Of a stretch of 37,540 nt of DNA, positions 1 to 7,681 are shown piece by piece. Source of the DNA: an uncultured Collinsella sp. GTDB taxonomy: Bacteria; Actinomycetota; Coriobacteriia; Coriobacteriales; Coriobacteriaceae. A program made the position numbers and the translations under genes. Positions within the stretch are counted from its first letter, which is position 1; every line of letters starts with the position of its first letter. The notes beneath the pieces are model-generated. The model was given only the letters and a program-made list of their open reading frames with translations. It searched no databases and was not told the DNA's origin. The stretch covers positions 1-37,540 of the forward strand of contig CAADVS010000022.1 in assembly GCA_900752545.1 (NCBI GenBank), given 5' to 3'.

Positions 1-123
1 CTCCTCGTGCACGCGGTCGGCCAGGGCGGTCATCTTCTTGCCGGCCTCGTAGACGTTCCTGCCGTCCTCGAGGTAGCCCTCCTGGTCGAAGTGCATGATT
101 TCGATCTTCTCGGTCTCCTTCAT
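1..123 (-). CDS. SIS-domain sugar-phosphate isomerase/deglycase (partial)
   Basis: Only the first 41 codons are in the window; the 3' part runs off the left edge. The start is ATG at 123, preceded by GAAAGGAGCGGGA, a strong ribosome binding site. The N-terminus contains GYLEDGRNVYEAGKKM, which resembles the short helical lead-in before the first SIS (sugar isomerase) domain of FrlB/AgaS-type fructosamine deglycases and sugar isomerases. That resemblance is from memory of the family; the SIS fold itself lies outside the window. Two GntR/UTRA regulators lie directly upstream on the same strand, which fits a locally controlled amino-sugar or glycated-amino-acid operon. Substrate unknown. Confidence 0.5.
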   Translation of the reverse strand, partial: MKETEKIEIMHFDQEGYLEDGRNVYEAGKKMTALADRVHEE

Positions 124-234
124 TCCCGCTCCTTTCACGAGCAGTTTGAATTGTCGCACGGAATGAACGGGCTTGTCGCCCCGTCGCACCGCTTAACCTT
201 GTGGACATCTTGGCCCCAAGCTCAACAATTCAAA

Positions 235-281
235 GGTTCTTAATACCAGTGAACGATTACAGGTTAGCCGTTTTTAATACC
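235..281 (-). promoter_or_regulatory. Candidate GntR operator repeats upstream of the SIS gene
   Basis: Read on the reverse strand, GGTATTAAAAACGG (about 268-281) and GGTATTAAGAACC (235-247) form two direct copies of GGTATTAArAAC. They lie 110-160 bases before the SIS-domain start, in the intergenic stretch 124-398. A separate 10-bp inverted repeat, TTTGAATTGT (145-154) and ACAATTCAAA (225-234), flanks the same area. The two adjacent GntR/UTRA proteins are the obvious candidates to bind here. This is inferred from position and repetition only; no known consensus was matched. Confidence 0.3.
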
Positions 282-363
282 GATTTTATGATTTCATCCT
301 CCCCTCTCGGTAGACGGTCAGTTTTTGCCGCTCATCGGTCAAGCGACATATATCCGTAAAAAC

Positions 364-392
364 GAGCGCCCCCGCCATGCGCAGGGACGCTC
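364..392 (-). terminator. Terminator after the first GntR gene
   Basis: On the reverse strand a GC-rich stem with arms GAGCGTCCC and GGGGCGCTC closes a short loop and is followed by GTTTTTACGG. It lies 7 bases past the stop codon of the GntR gene at 399, as expected for an intrinsic terminator. It would separate the two regulators from the SIS gene, which then needs its own promoter. Confidence 0.6.
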
Positions 393-398
393 TAGACG

Positions 399-1112
399 CT
401 AATAGTTGTAGGTATATCCGCCGGCGTCGCCGCGGGTAAAAGACTTGGCATGCTCGATTGCCTGCCCACTCGAGTCATAGGTCAGGCCTTCCAGCACGAG
501 CGCCAGATCGCCCGGCTCAAGATTGAGCAAACTCGCATCGCGTGCGCCCAGCGCTTCAATATCGAGTTTCTCAATCGACTTGTCCGGCTTGCGCCCCAAC
601 ATGTCATAGGTCTCAAACAGGCTGAAGACCGAAATGTCCACGTCTTCGATGCCCGGAAACAGCGGACACGGAATCAGCGTCATCTCGATCGATACGGGCT
701 CACCATCAATGCAGTTGAGACGGCGCACCGAGTAAAGCAGATCGTCCTCGGCGATGCCAAACAGGTCGGCGTAATACGGGCCGGCGTAGCGTTTGGAGCG
801 CGCCAGGATGCGCACCGACGGCGTCGCGCCCGACGCCAGAACCGACTGACGGAAGCCGCCCTTGCGTTCGTGCTCGTCAAACCACTTGTGTCCCACAAAG
901 GCGCCTTTGCCCTGCACGCGACGAATCTGGCCACTTTTGACCAGCTCGTCCATGGCGCTTCGGATTGTCAGGCGCGTCGTGCCAAACTCCTCGGCCAGCT
1001 CGTTTTCGGACGGAATCATCGAGCCCGTCGGGTAGTCGCCGCGCTCGATTCGCTCCGCAATGCAGCGGCGAATTTGCTTGTAAACCGGCAAGTCTTCTAC
1101 TGCATCAGCCAT
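399..1112 (-). CDS. GntR/HutC-family transcriptional regulator with UTRA domain
   Basis: 237-residue regulator. Residues about 8-75 form a winged helix-turn-helix of the GntR type (PSENELAEEFGTTRLTIRSA, then the wing with QGKGAFV). Residues about 90-235 match the UTRA ligand-binding fold of the HutC subfamily, which usually binds a phosphorylated or amino sugar. The ATG at 1112 has AAGGTGG eight bases upstream. The first 16 bases overlap the end of the preceding GntR gene, so the two are probably translationally coupled. Likely target is the SIS-domain gene downstream and/or its own promoter. Effector unknown. Confidence 0.85.
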   Translation of the reverse strand: MADAVEDLPVYKQIRRCIAERIERGDYPTGSMIPSENELAEEFGTTRLTIRSAMDELVKSGQIRRVQGKGAFVGHKWFDEHERKGGFRQSVLASGATPSVRILARSKRYAGPYYADLFGIAEDDLLYSVRRLNCIDGEPVSIEMTLIPCPLFPGIEDVDISVFSLFETYDMLGRKPDKSIEKLDIEALGARDASLLNLEPGDLALVLEGLTYDSSGQAIEHAKSFTRGDAGGYTYNY

Positions 1113-1864
1113 TCGACACCCACCTTCGTCGCAACGCCGTCTGCCTCGCCGTTATCGGCAAAACGATACTTGGTCGGCAGAATCACGGACTTGCAATACT
1201 CGACAAAGCCATCGGTCTCGTCGCGCTCGTGCGAAGCCTTGTAAAACACCGGCGTGCCCTCCTGAGCGCCCAGTAACTTGGCCTCGTCGGCGTTCAGACG
1301 GCTGATGGAAATATGCTCCTTGCCGTGCGCCACATGGACATTCCCCTCTTTGAGCAAAACGTCGTAGAGGCTCTCCTGCTCAAAATCATGATCGGGAAGC
1401 GAGGGGCACAAAGACAGATTGACGTAAGCCGTCTCGATCGATGCCGGAGAACCGTTGACCACACGCACGCGCCGAATGCAGAAGAGCGGCATGCCCAGGT
1501 CAATCTGGGCTTTTTGGGCAAGATCGATATCGGCATACACGACCTTGGACCAAACCAGGCGTGCGGTCGACTTTGAGCCAACCCTCTCCACCGCCTGCGT
1601 ATAGTTCCATGTTTCCTGAAAGATGTTCAGCGGTTTGGGAGGACACACATAGGTGCCCGAACCGCGGCGGCTTTCCAAAGTTCCGCACGAAATAAGGCGC
1701 GTGATCGCAGCACGCAACGCCGTGCGCGACACGCCCAGCTCTTCACAGAGCACACGCTCGGCGGGCAGCCGGTCGCCACTCTGCAGGTCATAATGTTTGA
1801 TATACCAAAGAATGCCCTCAAAGGCGCGATCTTTGGGCGGAATCGCATATGGTTCACTCGACAT
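1097..1864 (-). CDS. Second GntR/HutC-family regulator with UTRA domain
   Basis: 255 residues from the ATG at 1864, which has GAGGAGT seven bases upstream; an in-frame TTG two codons earlier is less likely. The N-terminal 75 residues hold the GntR winged helix (LPAERVLCEELGVSRTALRA, wing GSGTYV). The remainder is a UTRA-type effector domain with the usual VRVVNGSPASIETAY strand region. It overlaps the next GntR gene by 16 bases. Two non-identical UTRA regulators in one transcript suggest either a heteromeric switch or two effectors for one operon. Confidence 0.85.
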   Translation of the reverse strand: MSSEPYAIPPKDRAFEGILWYIKHYDLQSGDRLPAERVLCEELGVSRTALRAAITRLISCGTLESRRGSGTYVCPPKPLNIFQETWNYTQAVERVGSKSTARLVWSKVVYADIDLAQKAQIDLGMPLFCIRRVRVVNGSPASIETAYVNLSLCPSLPDHDFEQESLYDVLLKEGNVHVAHGKEHISISRLNADEAKLLGAQEGTPVFYKASHERDETDGFVEYCKSVILPTKYRFADNGEADGVATKVGVEWLMQ

Positions 1865-1899
1865 GGGCAAGACTCCTCAACCGCTTGATGCTGCAGGAA

Positions 1900-2391
1900 T
1901 CATTGCTCCGGACGCCCCATGGCGTCGAAGGCTTCTTTGATCTGCTCCGCAACGTTCCGATACGACCGATATAGGCCGGAGTCTCGCTTGACTTCGCCCG
2001 CGGTCACCGGAATCTCAAGCTTCGAAATCTCATCCTTGCCGGTTTGCACGACAACGATGACACCCATACCAAGGCACATATTACGCTTGGCAGCGTTGTT
2101 TTTGGTAGCCTGAGCTGGATTAATCAAAATCTGCTGAGCTAGTTCGCGCTTGCTAACCTCCGGCACATCCTCGGGATTTCCGGTCTCGACAATCTCGCAC
2201 TGCAACACGTCCGCATAGTCAAAAATCTTCGGCTCGCCACCGCGTTGATGCACAGCCCACTTGCGGCGCGTGGCATCCTGGTAGATAGCCGGCAAAAATG
2301 TAAACCGCGGCGGGTCCAAAATCGTATCCGTGATGGTAAACACATCGGGATCAAAGGCATCCTGCGGGTTTTTCTTCTTGAACAGCCCCAT
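1900..2391 (-). CDS. Hypothetical cytosolic protein, possible PH-like fold
   Basis: 163 residues from the ATG at 2391, chosen because GAGG lies five bases upstream; upstream in-frame starts lack such a site. The protein opens with MGLFKKKNPQDAFDPD, has no signal peptide, and one hydrophobic strand (GMGVIVVVQTG). The pattern of a phenylalanine-rich strand, KIFDYADVLQCEIVE, then a long C-terminal strand and helix recalls the C-terminal domain of small DUF4428-like proteins. I do not recognise it securely. It precedes the two GntR genes on the same strand, with about 35 bases between stop and next start. Confidence 0.6.
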   Translation of the reverse strand: MGLFKKKNPQDAFDPDVFTITDTILDPPRFTFLPAIYQDATRRKWAVHQRGGEPKIFDYADVLQCEIVETGNPEDVPEVSKRELAQQILINPAQATKNNAAKRNMCLGMGVIVVVQTGKDEISKLEIPVTAGEVKRDSGLYRSYRNVAEQIKEAFDAMGRPEQ

Positions 2392-2512
2392 ATCAGCCTC
2401 CCGTACTAGCATTAAACAACTCATGCTGAATATAGCACCAATTTCAAGCCACTGCTTTATCGCATCGGTGCGCGGCGTCTATGGCTCGCCCAGCGGAAGA
2501 GTTAACGGACGA

Positions 2513-2585
2513 GGGCCGGGGTGTCTGCCTTGTTTTGAGAAGTGGGCTTCGCGAACTTCTCAAAACAAGGCAGACACCCCGGCCC
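2513..2585. repeat. Perfect 31-bp-stem hairpin
   Basis: Left arm 2513-2543 and right arm 2555-2585 are exact reverse complements with an 11-base loop (GGGCTTCGCGA). The stem is too long and perfect for an ordinary terminator and has no T-tract on either side. It lies between the end of the LacI gene (2640) and the next gene start (2391), both read on the reverse strand, so it would be transcribed into a very stable RNA hairpin. It is one of several long dyads in this window. Its role is unknown. Confidence 0.8.
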
Positions 2586-2639
2586 CGCCGGCAAATAGCG
2601 GACACTCCGCATGCAATCTATGCAAACAAACAAGTACGC

Positions 2640-3668
2640 TTAGCTACATTCGGTAAGTTCGAGCACGCTGCCCTTAACGATAAGCGCCGGCTCCAGGACG
2701 ACCTCTTCGGCACGCCTGCCGCCCCTACCGGCAAGACGCTTGGACATGCAGCCAAAAGCATGCTCCGCAAGGACACCAGGATCCTGCTCAATCGCGGTCA
2801 GCGCCGGCTCAAAGAGAACGTCGGCCGCCGAGTTGTCATAGCTTACGACCGAAATGTCACCCGGAATGCTCTTCCCCATCTCGTGCAAGCGCTTGAGCAA
2901 ACCGAGGGCAATGTTATCCGAGCTTGCAAATACGGCGGTGGCGTCGGTCGCGAGCACTGCCTCCGAGGCCTCGTAGGCGCTCGGAATGTAGTACTCGCTC
3001 TCAAACTCCAAACGTGCGTCGATAGGCAAGCCAACCTCGCGCAGCGCGCGCTCATAGCCGGCAAGTCGTTTACGCCCCGTATTGGAACGGCGTGCGTTAA
3101 CCAAGCAGGCAATGCGACGGTGGCCCTGCTCGATCAGATAGCGGGTGGCCATGTAGCCACCCATCTCGTGGTCGAACATCACCTTGTCGCACTCGAGCCC
3201 CTCAATGGCACGGTCGACCATCACGGCAGGGATAGGCAGATGGCTGACTTCTTCGCGCAGGGCGCGGTCGTCGGAGAACTCGTCACCCACCACCAGAAAG
3301 ACACCGTCGACGCCGCGCGTCACCAGCTGGCGCAGCAGCTCCAGATCGTCATCGGCGCTTCCACCAGAGCTGGTAATGAAGAGCGCATAGCCGTCCTCGC
3401 GACAGCGCTTTTCCAGGCTACCGGCGAGCGAGGCAAAAAAGCGGCTCTCAATGTTAGGGACGATAAGGCCCAGCGTGCGCGACTCGCGCATGACCAGACT
3501 ACGCGCAATCTGGTTAGGAACATAGTGGTTGCGCGCCGCGACCTCCTTGATGAGTTTGCGGTTTTCTTCCGAGATACGACAAGGCCGATTATTGAGCACA
3601 AGCGAGACCGACGAGGGGGAAAGCCCCACCTCCTGGGCGATCTGCTTGAGGGTGACTTTGTTGGCCAT
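2640..3668 (-). CDS. LacI-family transcriptional regulator
   Basis: 342 residues, the normal length for the family. Residues 5-50 are the LacI helix-turn-helix (VTLKQIAQEVGLSPSSVSLV) followed by the hinge helix (VPNQIARSLVM). The rest is a periplasmic-binding-protein-like effector domain starting at RTLGLIVPNIESRFFA and including the ISVVSYDNS strand. The ATG at 3668 is preceded by GGAAGGAGCGAG. No sugar-metabolic gene sits directly beside it, so it may act in trans or repress murB-side promoters; neither can be shown here. Confidence 0.9.
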   Translation of the reverse strand: MANKVTLKQIAQEVGLSPSSVSLVLNNRPCRISEENRKLIKEVAARNHYVPNQIARSLVMRESRTLGLIVPNIESRFFASLAGSLEKRCREDGYALFITSSGGSADDDLELLRQLVTRGVDGVFLVVGDEFSDDRALREEVSHLPIPAVMVDRAIEGLECDKVMFDHEMGGYMATRYLIEQGHRRIACLVNARRSNTGRKRLAGYERALREVGLPIDARLEFESEYYIPSAYEASEAVLATDATAVFASSDNIALGLLKRLHEMGKSIPGDISVVSYDNSAADVLFEPALTAIEQDPGVLAEHAFGCMSKRLAGRGGRRAEEVVLEPALIVKGSVLELTECS

Positions 3669-3851
3669 CTCGCTCCTTCCGGGTTTACGCGCAATCTCTT
3701 GAAAGTATAGCGACTACCCCTCTACCTCGGTGATAAACACTTTACCAATCCGGTAGACGGCTGTTTTATCGCCGCCAGCGCACCAAATCCGTCCGGGTGG
3801 GGTATATTGCAATCGATTGATGACAACGACCACCAAAAGGCGGATATTCGT

Positions 3852-4814
3852 ATGCACGAGAACGACTTTTTTAACGAGGACCTGCTGTGCGCGCTTGCTG
3901 GCGTTGCCGGCGAGGACAACGTGCTGATGAGCGAGCCCATGCGCGAGCACACCACGTTTAAGATCGGCGGCCCGGCCGACGTCTTTGTCACGCCCGATAC
4001 CGAGCAGGGCCTCGTCGCCACGCTCGATACCTGCTATCGCTGCGGTCTGCCCCTCACCATCGTGGGCAACGGCTCCGACCTGCTCGTCGGCGACAAGGGC
4101 ATCCGCGGCGTCGTCGTGGCGCTGGGCGAGGGACTCTCCGACATTACGGTCGACGGCACGCACGTCACGGCGGCAGCCGGCGCCTTGCTTTCCGATGTCG
4201 CCGCTGCGGCAGCCGAGGCCGGTCTCACCGGCATGGAGCCCATCTCGGGCATCCCCGGATCGGTCGGCGGCGCCTGCTACATGAACGCCGGTGCCTACGG
4301 TGCCTGCATGGCCGATGTGCTAGAGTCCGTGCGCGTCTACAAACCCGCTCGCCAGCTCGACGACGGCACCCGCGGCAGCGGCAACATCATCGAGTTCGAT
4401 GTCGACGAACTCAACCTGGGCTATCGCAAGAGCCGCATCGCCGACGACGGCTTCATCGTTCTTTCTGCCACCTTCAACCTCGCACCGGGCAACGCCGCGA
4501 TGATCAAGGCCGACATGGACGACTACCGCCAGCGCCGCGAGGACAAGCAGCCACTCGACATGCCGAGTGCCGGCTCCACTTTCAAGCGCCCCGAGGGCTA
4601 CTTTGCCGGCAAGCTCATCATGGATGCCGGCCTGCGAGGACACGCCGTTGGCGGCGCGCAGGTGAGCGAGAAGCACTGCGGCTTCATCGTCAACGCCGAC
4701 CACGCCACCGCCGCCGATGTCGACGAACTCATCCGCCACATCCAGGCAACCGTCAAAGACCAATTCAACGTAGACCTAGAACCCGAAGTCCACCGAGTAG
4801 GCGAATTCCTCTAA
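3852..4814 (+). CDS. murB: UDP-N-acetylenolpyruvoylglucosamine reductase
   Basis: 320 residues from the ATG at 3852; an in-frame TTG at 3807 would add 15 residues but lacks a binding site. MurB reduces UDP-GlcNAc-enolpyruvate to UDP-MurNAc with NADPH and FAD in the cytoplasm, an early step of peptidoglycan synthesis. FAD-binding features are present: TTFKIGGPADVFV near the N-terminus, the VGNGSDLLV loop, and GIPGSVGGACYMNAGAYG. The catalytic serine region is SAGSTFKRPEG (type I MurB), and the protein ends with EPEVHRVGEF, the conserved C-terminal strand. Intact, with a hairpin terminator immediately downstream. Confidence 0.97.
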   Translation: MHENDFFNEDLLCALAGVAGEDNVLMSEPMREHTTFKIGGPADVFVTPDTEQGLVATLDTCYRCGLPLTIVGNGSDLLVGDKGIRGVVVALGEGLSDITVDGTHVTAAAGALLSDVAAAAAEAGLTGMEPISGIPGSVGGACYMNAGAYGACMADVLESVRVYKPARQLDDGTRGSGNIIEFDVDELNLGYRKSRIADDGFIVLSATFNLAPGNAAMIKADMDDYRQRREDKQPLDMPSAGSTFKRPEGYFAGKLIMDAGLRGHAVGGAQVSEKHCGFIVNADHATAADVDELIRHIQATVKDQFNVDLEPEVHRVGEFL

Positions 4815-4818
4815 AAGA

Positions 4819-4840
4819 GAAGGCCCCGAAAGGGGCCTTC
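4819..4840 (+). terminator. murB terminator hairpin
   Basis: GAAGGCCCC, a GAAA loop and GGGGCCTTC form a nine-base-pair tetraloop hairpin five bases after the murB stop. The downstream side is only weakly T-rich (ACCATATTTA). Confidence 0.65.
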
Positions 4841-4886
4841 ACCATATTTATTCAGATAACCCAGTCCGGTGCGTCGCGCCCCGAAC

Positions 4887-5034
4887 CCGAGAGGGCCGCG
4901 TGCCCGCCCGCAATATATTTGATTGATCGCGAGTTCCGCACGCAAAGAAGGCCACTTAATGTGGCCTTCGTCTTGCGCAGGACTGCCCAAGCAGGCAATC
5001 AAATATATTGCGGGCGGGCACGCGGCCCAGTCGG
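4887..5034. repeat. Hairpin element, copy 1 (conserved core, perfect 33-bp arms)
   Basis: Arms 4893-4925 and 4996-5028 are exact 33-bp reverse complements. CCGA/TCGG (4887-4890, 5031-5034) extend the stem across a two-base internal loop. The arms enclose a 59-base core (4927-4985) that is identical at 37461-37519. The core folds on itself (AAGGCCAC, TTAAT, GTGGCCTT) with further pairing outside. A small CTGC/GCAG hairpin follows it, giving a predicted three-way junction. The element sits between the convergent genes murB and the cell-wall hydrolase, ending two bases before the hydrolase stop codon. Function unknown: mobile element, small RNA or structured terminator are all possible. Confidence 0.8.
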
Positions 5035-5036
5035 CT

Positions 5037-6242
5037 TTACGACAGCGCAATACCGCCAAGCCAGCCCCAACGCACGCCAGAGCCAGTGCCATAGAAGCTA
5101 ATAAACGAGTCAAGCGACTTAGACGTAATGGCACCCTCGTTGCTCATAACGATGCCGCCGCCAACGTAGATACCCACATGACCGTAGATAAGGCCCGGAG
5201 CACCCGTGCCGCTGTGCGAGGAATCGGCCACGATCATGCCCACCTGCAGCGCCGAGCGGTCGGAGCTATAGCACCAGGCGTTAAACATGTCGCACGCATT
5301 GCCTCCAAAGTAGCCAACGCCGGCGTTACGGAAGACATTGGTGACCCACGCCGCGCACCAGTTCTGACCCGGCGAAGGCGTGGAGTAGCACGCGTTGACG
5401 ACAGCCTGCTGCTTGCCCGAGCCGGCATTCTGCTGCGGAGTTCCGGGCGCGTACGATCCACCACCCGAGCTCGAACCACCCGAGTAGGAATTGTTCTTGT
5501 TCGCGGCAGCCGCGGCAGCGGCAGCCTTCCTAGCGGCCTCCTCAGCCTGGGCGGCAGCGAGGATCTCGGAATCGCGCTGAGCCATGAGCTCCTTGACGTC
5601 GTCGGAAAGACCGTTCAGCACGGTCTGGACTTCTTGCTGCTTGGCCTGCATGTCCTGCATCTGGGCAGTCTGCTGGTCCTTGAGCTTCTCTAAGTCGGCC
5701 TTCTGCGACTCGAGCTCGGTCTTTTGCGCATCGAGCTCTTCCTGGATGGTCTGAATATCCTCGATGGCATCGCGGTCGCTCTTGTTGATCTTCTCAACGT
5801 AATGCGCGTTGGCGACGAGTTCCTCAAACGAGCCAGAGGCCAGCAGCAGCGACAGGATGTTCGTGCCGCCGGACTTGTAGCTGGCGGCCACGCGATCGGA
5901 AAGGTCGTTGCGCTTCTTCTTGAGCTCGGCCTTCTTTTCATCGATCTGGGCCTGCGTGTCGTCAATCTTGCCCTGGACATTCTCGATGTCGTTGAGGGTC
6001 TGGGCATTCTTGTTGGCCAGCGCCGCATACTCATTTGCGATGCTGTCGAGCTGGGCCTGAACCTCGTCGAGCTGGGCCTGGGCGGCATTCAGTTTATCGG
6101 TGGTTTCTTTGGAAGCCTCCGCCGCATGGGCGCGAGCGGGCAGGCCAAAAAGAACTGCCGCAGAAGCGGCGCCGAACAGGGCCTTGAGGGCAGTGCGGCG
6201 CGAGAGCTCCTGGGAAAGGATGGAATCGCTGTTTGGTGACAT
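5037..6242 (-). CDS. Tat-exported coiled-coil cell-wall hydrolase (NlpC/P60 or CHAP-like)
   Basis: 401 residues. The N-terminus has a twin-arginine signal (SRRTALKALFG, hydrophobic AAVLFGLPARAHA, cleavage near AHA-A). Residues about 45-250 are a long alpha-helical coiled coil of the CwlO/PcsB type. An Ala-rich then Gly/Ser-rich linker follows (about 250-285). The C-terminal 115 residues hold a cysteine-peptidase-like domain with the likely nucleophile in GQNWCAAWV and the histidine in YGHVGIYVG. Such proteins cut peptidoglycan peptides or cross-bridges and are held inactive by the coiled coil. Start ATG 6242 has GGAG upstream. Stop abuts the hairpin element. Confidence 0.85.
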   Translation of the reverse strand: MSPNSDSILSQELSRRTALKALFGAASAAVLFGLPARAHAAEASKETTDKLNAAQAQLDEVQAQLDSIANEYAALANKNAQTLNDIENVQGKIDDTQAQIDEKKAELKKKRNDLSDRVAASYKSGGTNILSLLLASGSFEELVANAHYVEKINKSDRDAIEDIQTIQEELDAQKTELESQKADLEKLKDQQTAQMQDMQAKQQEVQTVLNGLSDDVKELMAQRDSEILAAAQAEEAARKAAAAAAAANKNNSYSGGSSSGGGSYAPGTPQQNAGSGKQQAVVNACYSTPSPGQNWCAAWVTNVFRNAGVGYFGGNACDMFNAWCYSSDRSALQVGMIVADSSHSGTGAPGLIYGHVGIYVGGGIVMSNEGAITSKSLDSFISFYGTGSGVRWGWLGGIALS

Positions 6243-6442
6243 ATGTACTCCGTTACATGCTTATTTATATGTCGCTCAACTCATACATATTAGCGTACAT
6301 ATGGCGCGTCCCAACGATTTCCACGAACGGCAGGAAACTGCAAGGTCGGCGGCTCGTAAGCAAATGCCAAAGATCAGGTTATGCGTACGCAAGCTCTGTT
6401 ATGAGTACGTTAACATAATCCTCTGCTTTTCCTGCCGCGTAC

Positions 6443-6471
6443 GATTTGGGCGTTCCTGCCTGCGCTATACT
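6443..6471 (+). promoter_or_regulatory. galE promoter -10 box
   Basis: TATACT at 6466-6471 lies about 38 bases before the galE ATG and is a near-consensus -10 box. The best -35 at 17-base spacing is only GATTTG (6443-6448), so strength is uncertain. The rest of 6243-6442 holds the divergent promoter of the hydrolase gene and nothing else I can name. Confidence 0.4.
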
Positions 6472-6508
6472 CCCCTCTAGAAGTGTTCCTGATTCGATAG
6501 GAGACTAC

Positions 6509-7570
6509 ATGTCCAAAGCACTCGACCCCAAAGACACCTGCGTCCTCGTTACCGGTGGCGCCGGCTTTATCGGCTCGCACACCGTCGTTCAGCTGCTCGA
6601 GGGTGGTTACCAGGTCGTCATCGTCGATGACCTCTCCAACTCCAGCGCCGTTGCCATCGACCGCGTCAAGACCATCGTGGGCGACGAGGCCGCCAAGAAC
6701 CTCACCTTCTACGAGGCCAACGTGCTCGACCGCGATGCGATGAACAAGATCTTCGATACCCATCAGATCGACCGCGTCATCCACTTTGCCGGCTTTAAGG
6801 CCGTCGGCGAGTCGGTGAGCAAGCCCGTCGAGTACTACCACAACAACATCGAGAACACCCTGGTGCTCATCGACGTCATGCGCAACCATGGCTGCAAGTC
6901 CATCATCTTCTCGAGCTCCTCGACCGTCTACGGCGATCCGGACAATCCGCCCGTCACCGAGGAAGACCCCAAGAAGCCCGCGTCCAACCCCTATGGTTGG
7001 ACCAAGTGGATGATTGAGCAGATCCTCATGGACGTCCACACCGCCGACCCCGAGTGGGACGTCGTGCTGCTCCGTTATTTCAATCCCATCGGCGCCCATC
7101 CGTCGGGCCTGATCGGCGAGGATCCCAAGGGTATCCCCAACAACCTGGTGCCTTACGTCGCCCAGGTCGCTGTCGGTAAGCTCGAGGCCGTTCAGGTCTT
7201 TGGCAACGATTACCCCACCCCCGACGGCACCGGTGTGCGCGACTACATCCACGTGTGTGACCTGGCATCTGGTCACGTGGCCGCCCTCAACTGGATGAAC
7301 GGCAAGACCGGCGTCGAGATCTTTAACCTGGGCACCGGCACCGGCACCTCGGTGCTCGAAGTCGTCGCCGCCTTCTCCAAGGCCTGCGGCAAGGAACTGC
7401 CCTATGTGATCCGCGAGCGCCGTGCCGGTGACATCGCCGCCAACTGGTGCGATGCCTCCAAGGCCGAGCGCATGATGGGTTGGAAGGCCCAATACGACAT
7501 CGCGGATATGTGCCGCGACAGCTGGAACTGGCAGAGCCACAACCCCAACGGCTTCGCCGACGCCGAGTAG
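6509..7570 (+). CDS. galE: UDP-glucose 4-epimerase
   Basis: 353 residues from the ATG at 6509, preceded by ATAGGAGACTAC; the open frame begins upstream at 6446 but without a binding site. It interconverts UDP-glucose and UDP-galactose in the Leloir pathway and for surface glycan supply. Visible features are the NAD Rossmann motif TGGAGFIGS (about residues 15-23), the SSSTVYGDP strand, the catalytic Y-x3-K in NPYGWTKWM, and RYFNPIGAHPSGLIGEDP, typical of bacterial GalE. The C-terminal substrate-binding half (GDGTGVRDYIHV-type segment) is complete. Confidence 0.97.
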   Translation: MSKALDPKDTCVLVTGGAGFIGSHTVVQLLEGGYQVVIVDDLSNSSAVAIDRVKTIVGDEAAKNLTFYEANVLDRDAMNKIFDTHQIDRVIHFAGFKAVGESVSKPVEYYHNNIENTLVLIDVMRNHGCKSIIFSSSSTVYGDPDNPPVTEEDPKKPASNPYGWTKWMIEQILMDVHTADPEWDVVLLRYFNPIGAHPSGLIGEDPKGIPNNLVPYVAQVAVGKLEAVQVFGNDYPTPDGTGVRDYIHVCDLASGHVAALNWMNGKTGVEIFNLGTGTGTSVLEVVAAFSKACGKELPYVIRERRAGDIAANWCDASKAERMMGWKAQYDIADMCRDSWNWQSHNPNGFADAE

Positions 7571-7579
7571 CCACTCCCC

Positions 7580-7617
7580 CGTGCTAGGTTTTGTGGCATG
7601 CCTCAAAACCTAGCACG
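7580..7617. repeat. Hairpin with CATG loop, downstream of galE
   Basis: A 14-bp perfect stem (CGTGCTAGGTTTTG / CAAAACCTAGCACG) encloses the loop TGGCATGCCT, itself palindromic around GCATGC. It lies ten bases after galE and could serve as its terminator, though no T-run follows. Confidence 0.7.
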
Positions 7618-7650
7618 CGACATGCTCGGCACATGCCGCTTCCCGCATGG

Positions 7651-7681
7651 GTAGATTTCTAGACATGTCCCAAAAATCTAC
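7651..7681. repeat. Second hairpin with CATG loop
   Basis: GTAGATTT (7651-7658) pairs with AAATCTAC (7674-7681) around CTAGACATGTCCCAA. The loop and right arm nearly match 37311-37326 at the other end of the window (CATGTCCCAAAATCTAC). Confidence 0.55.
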
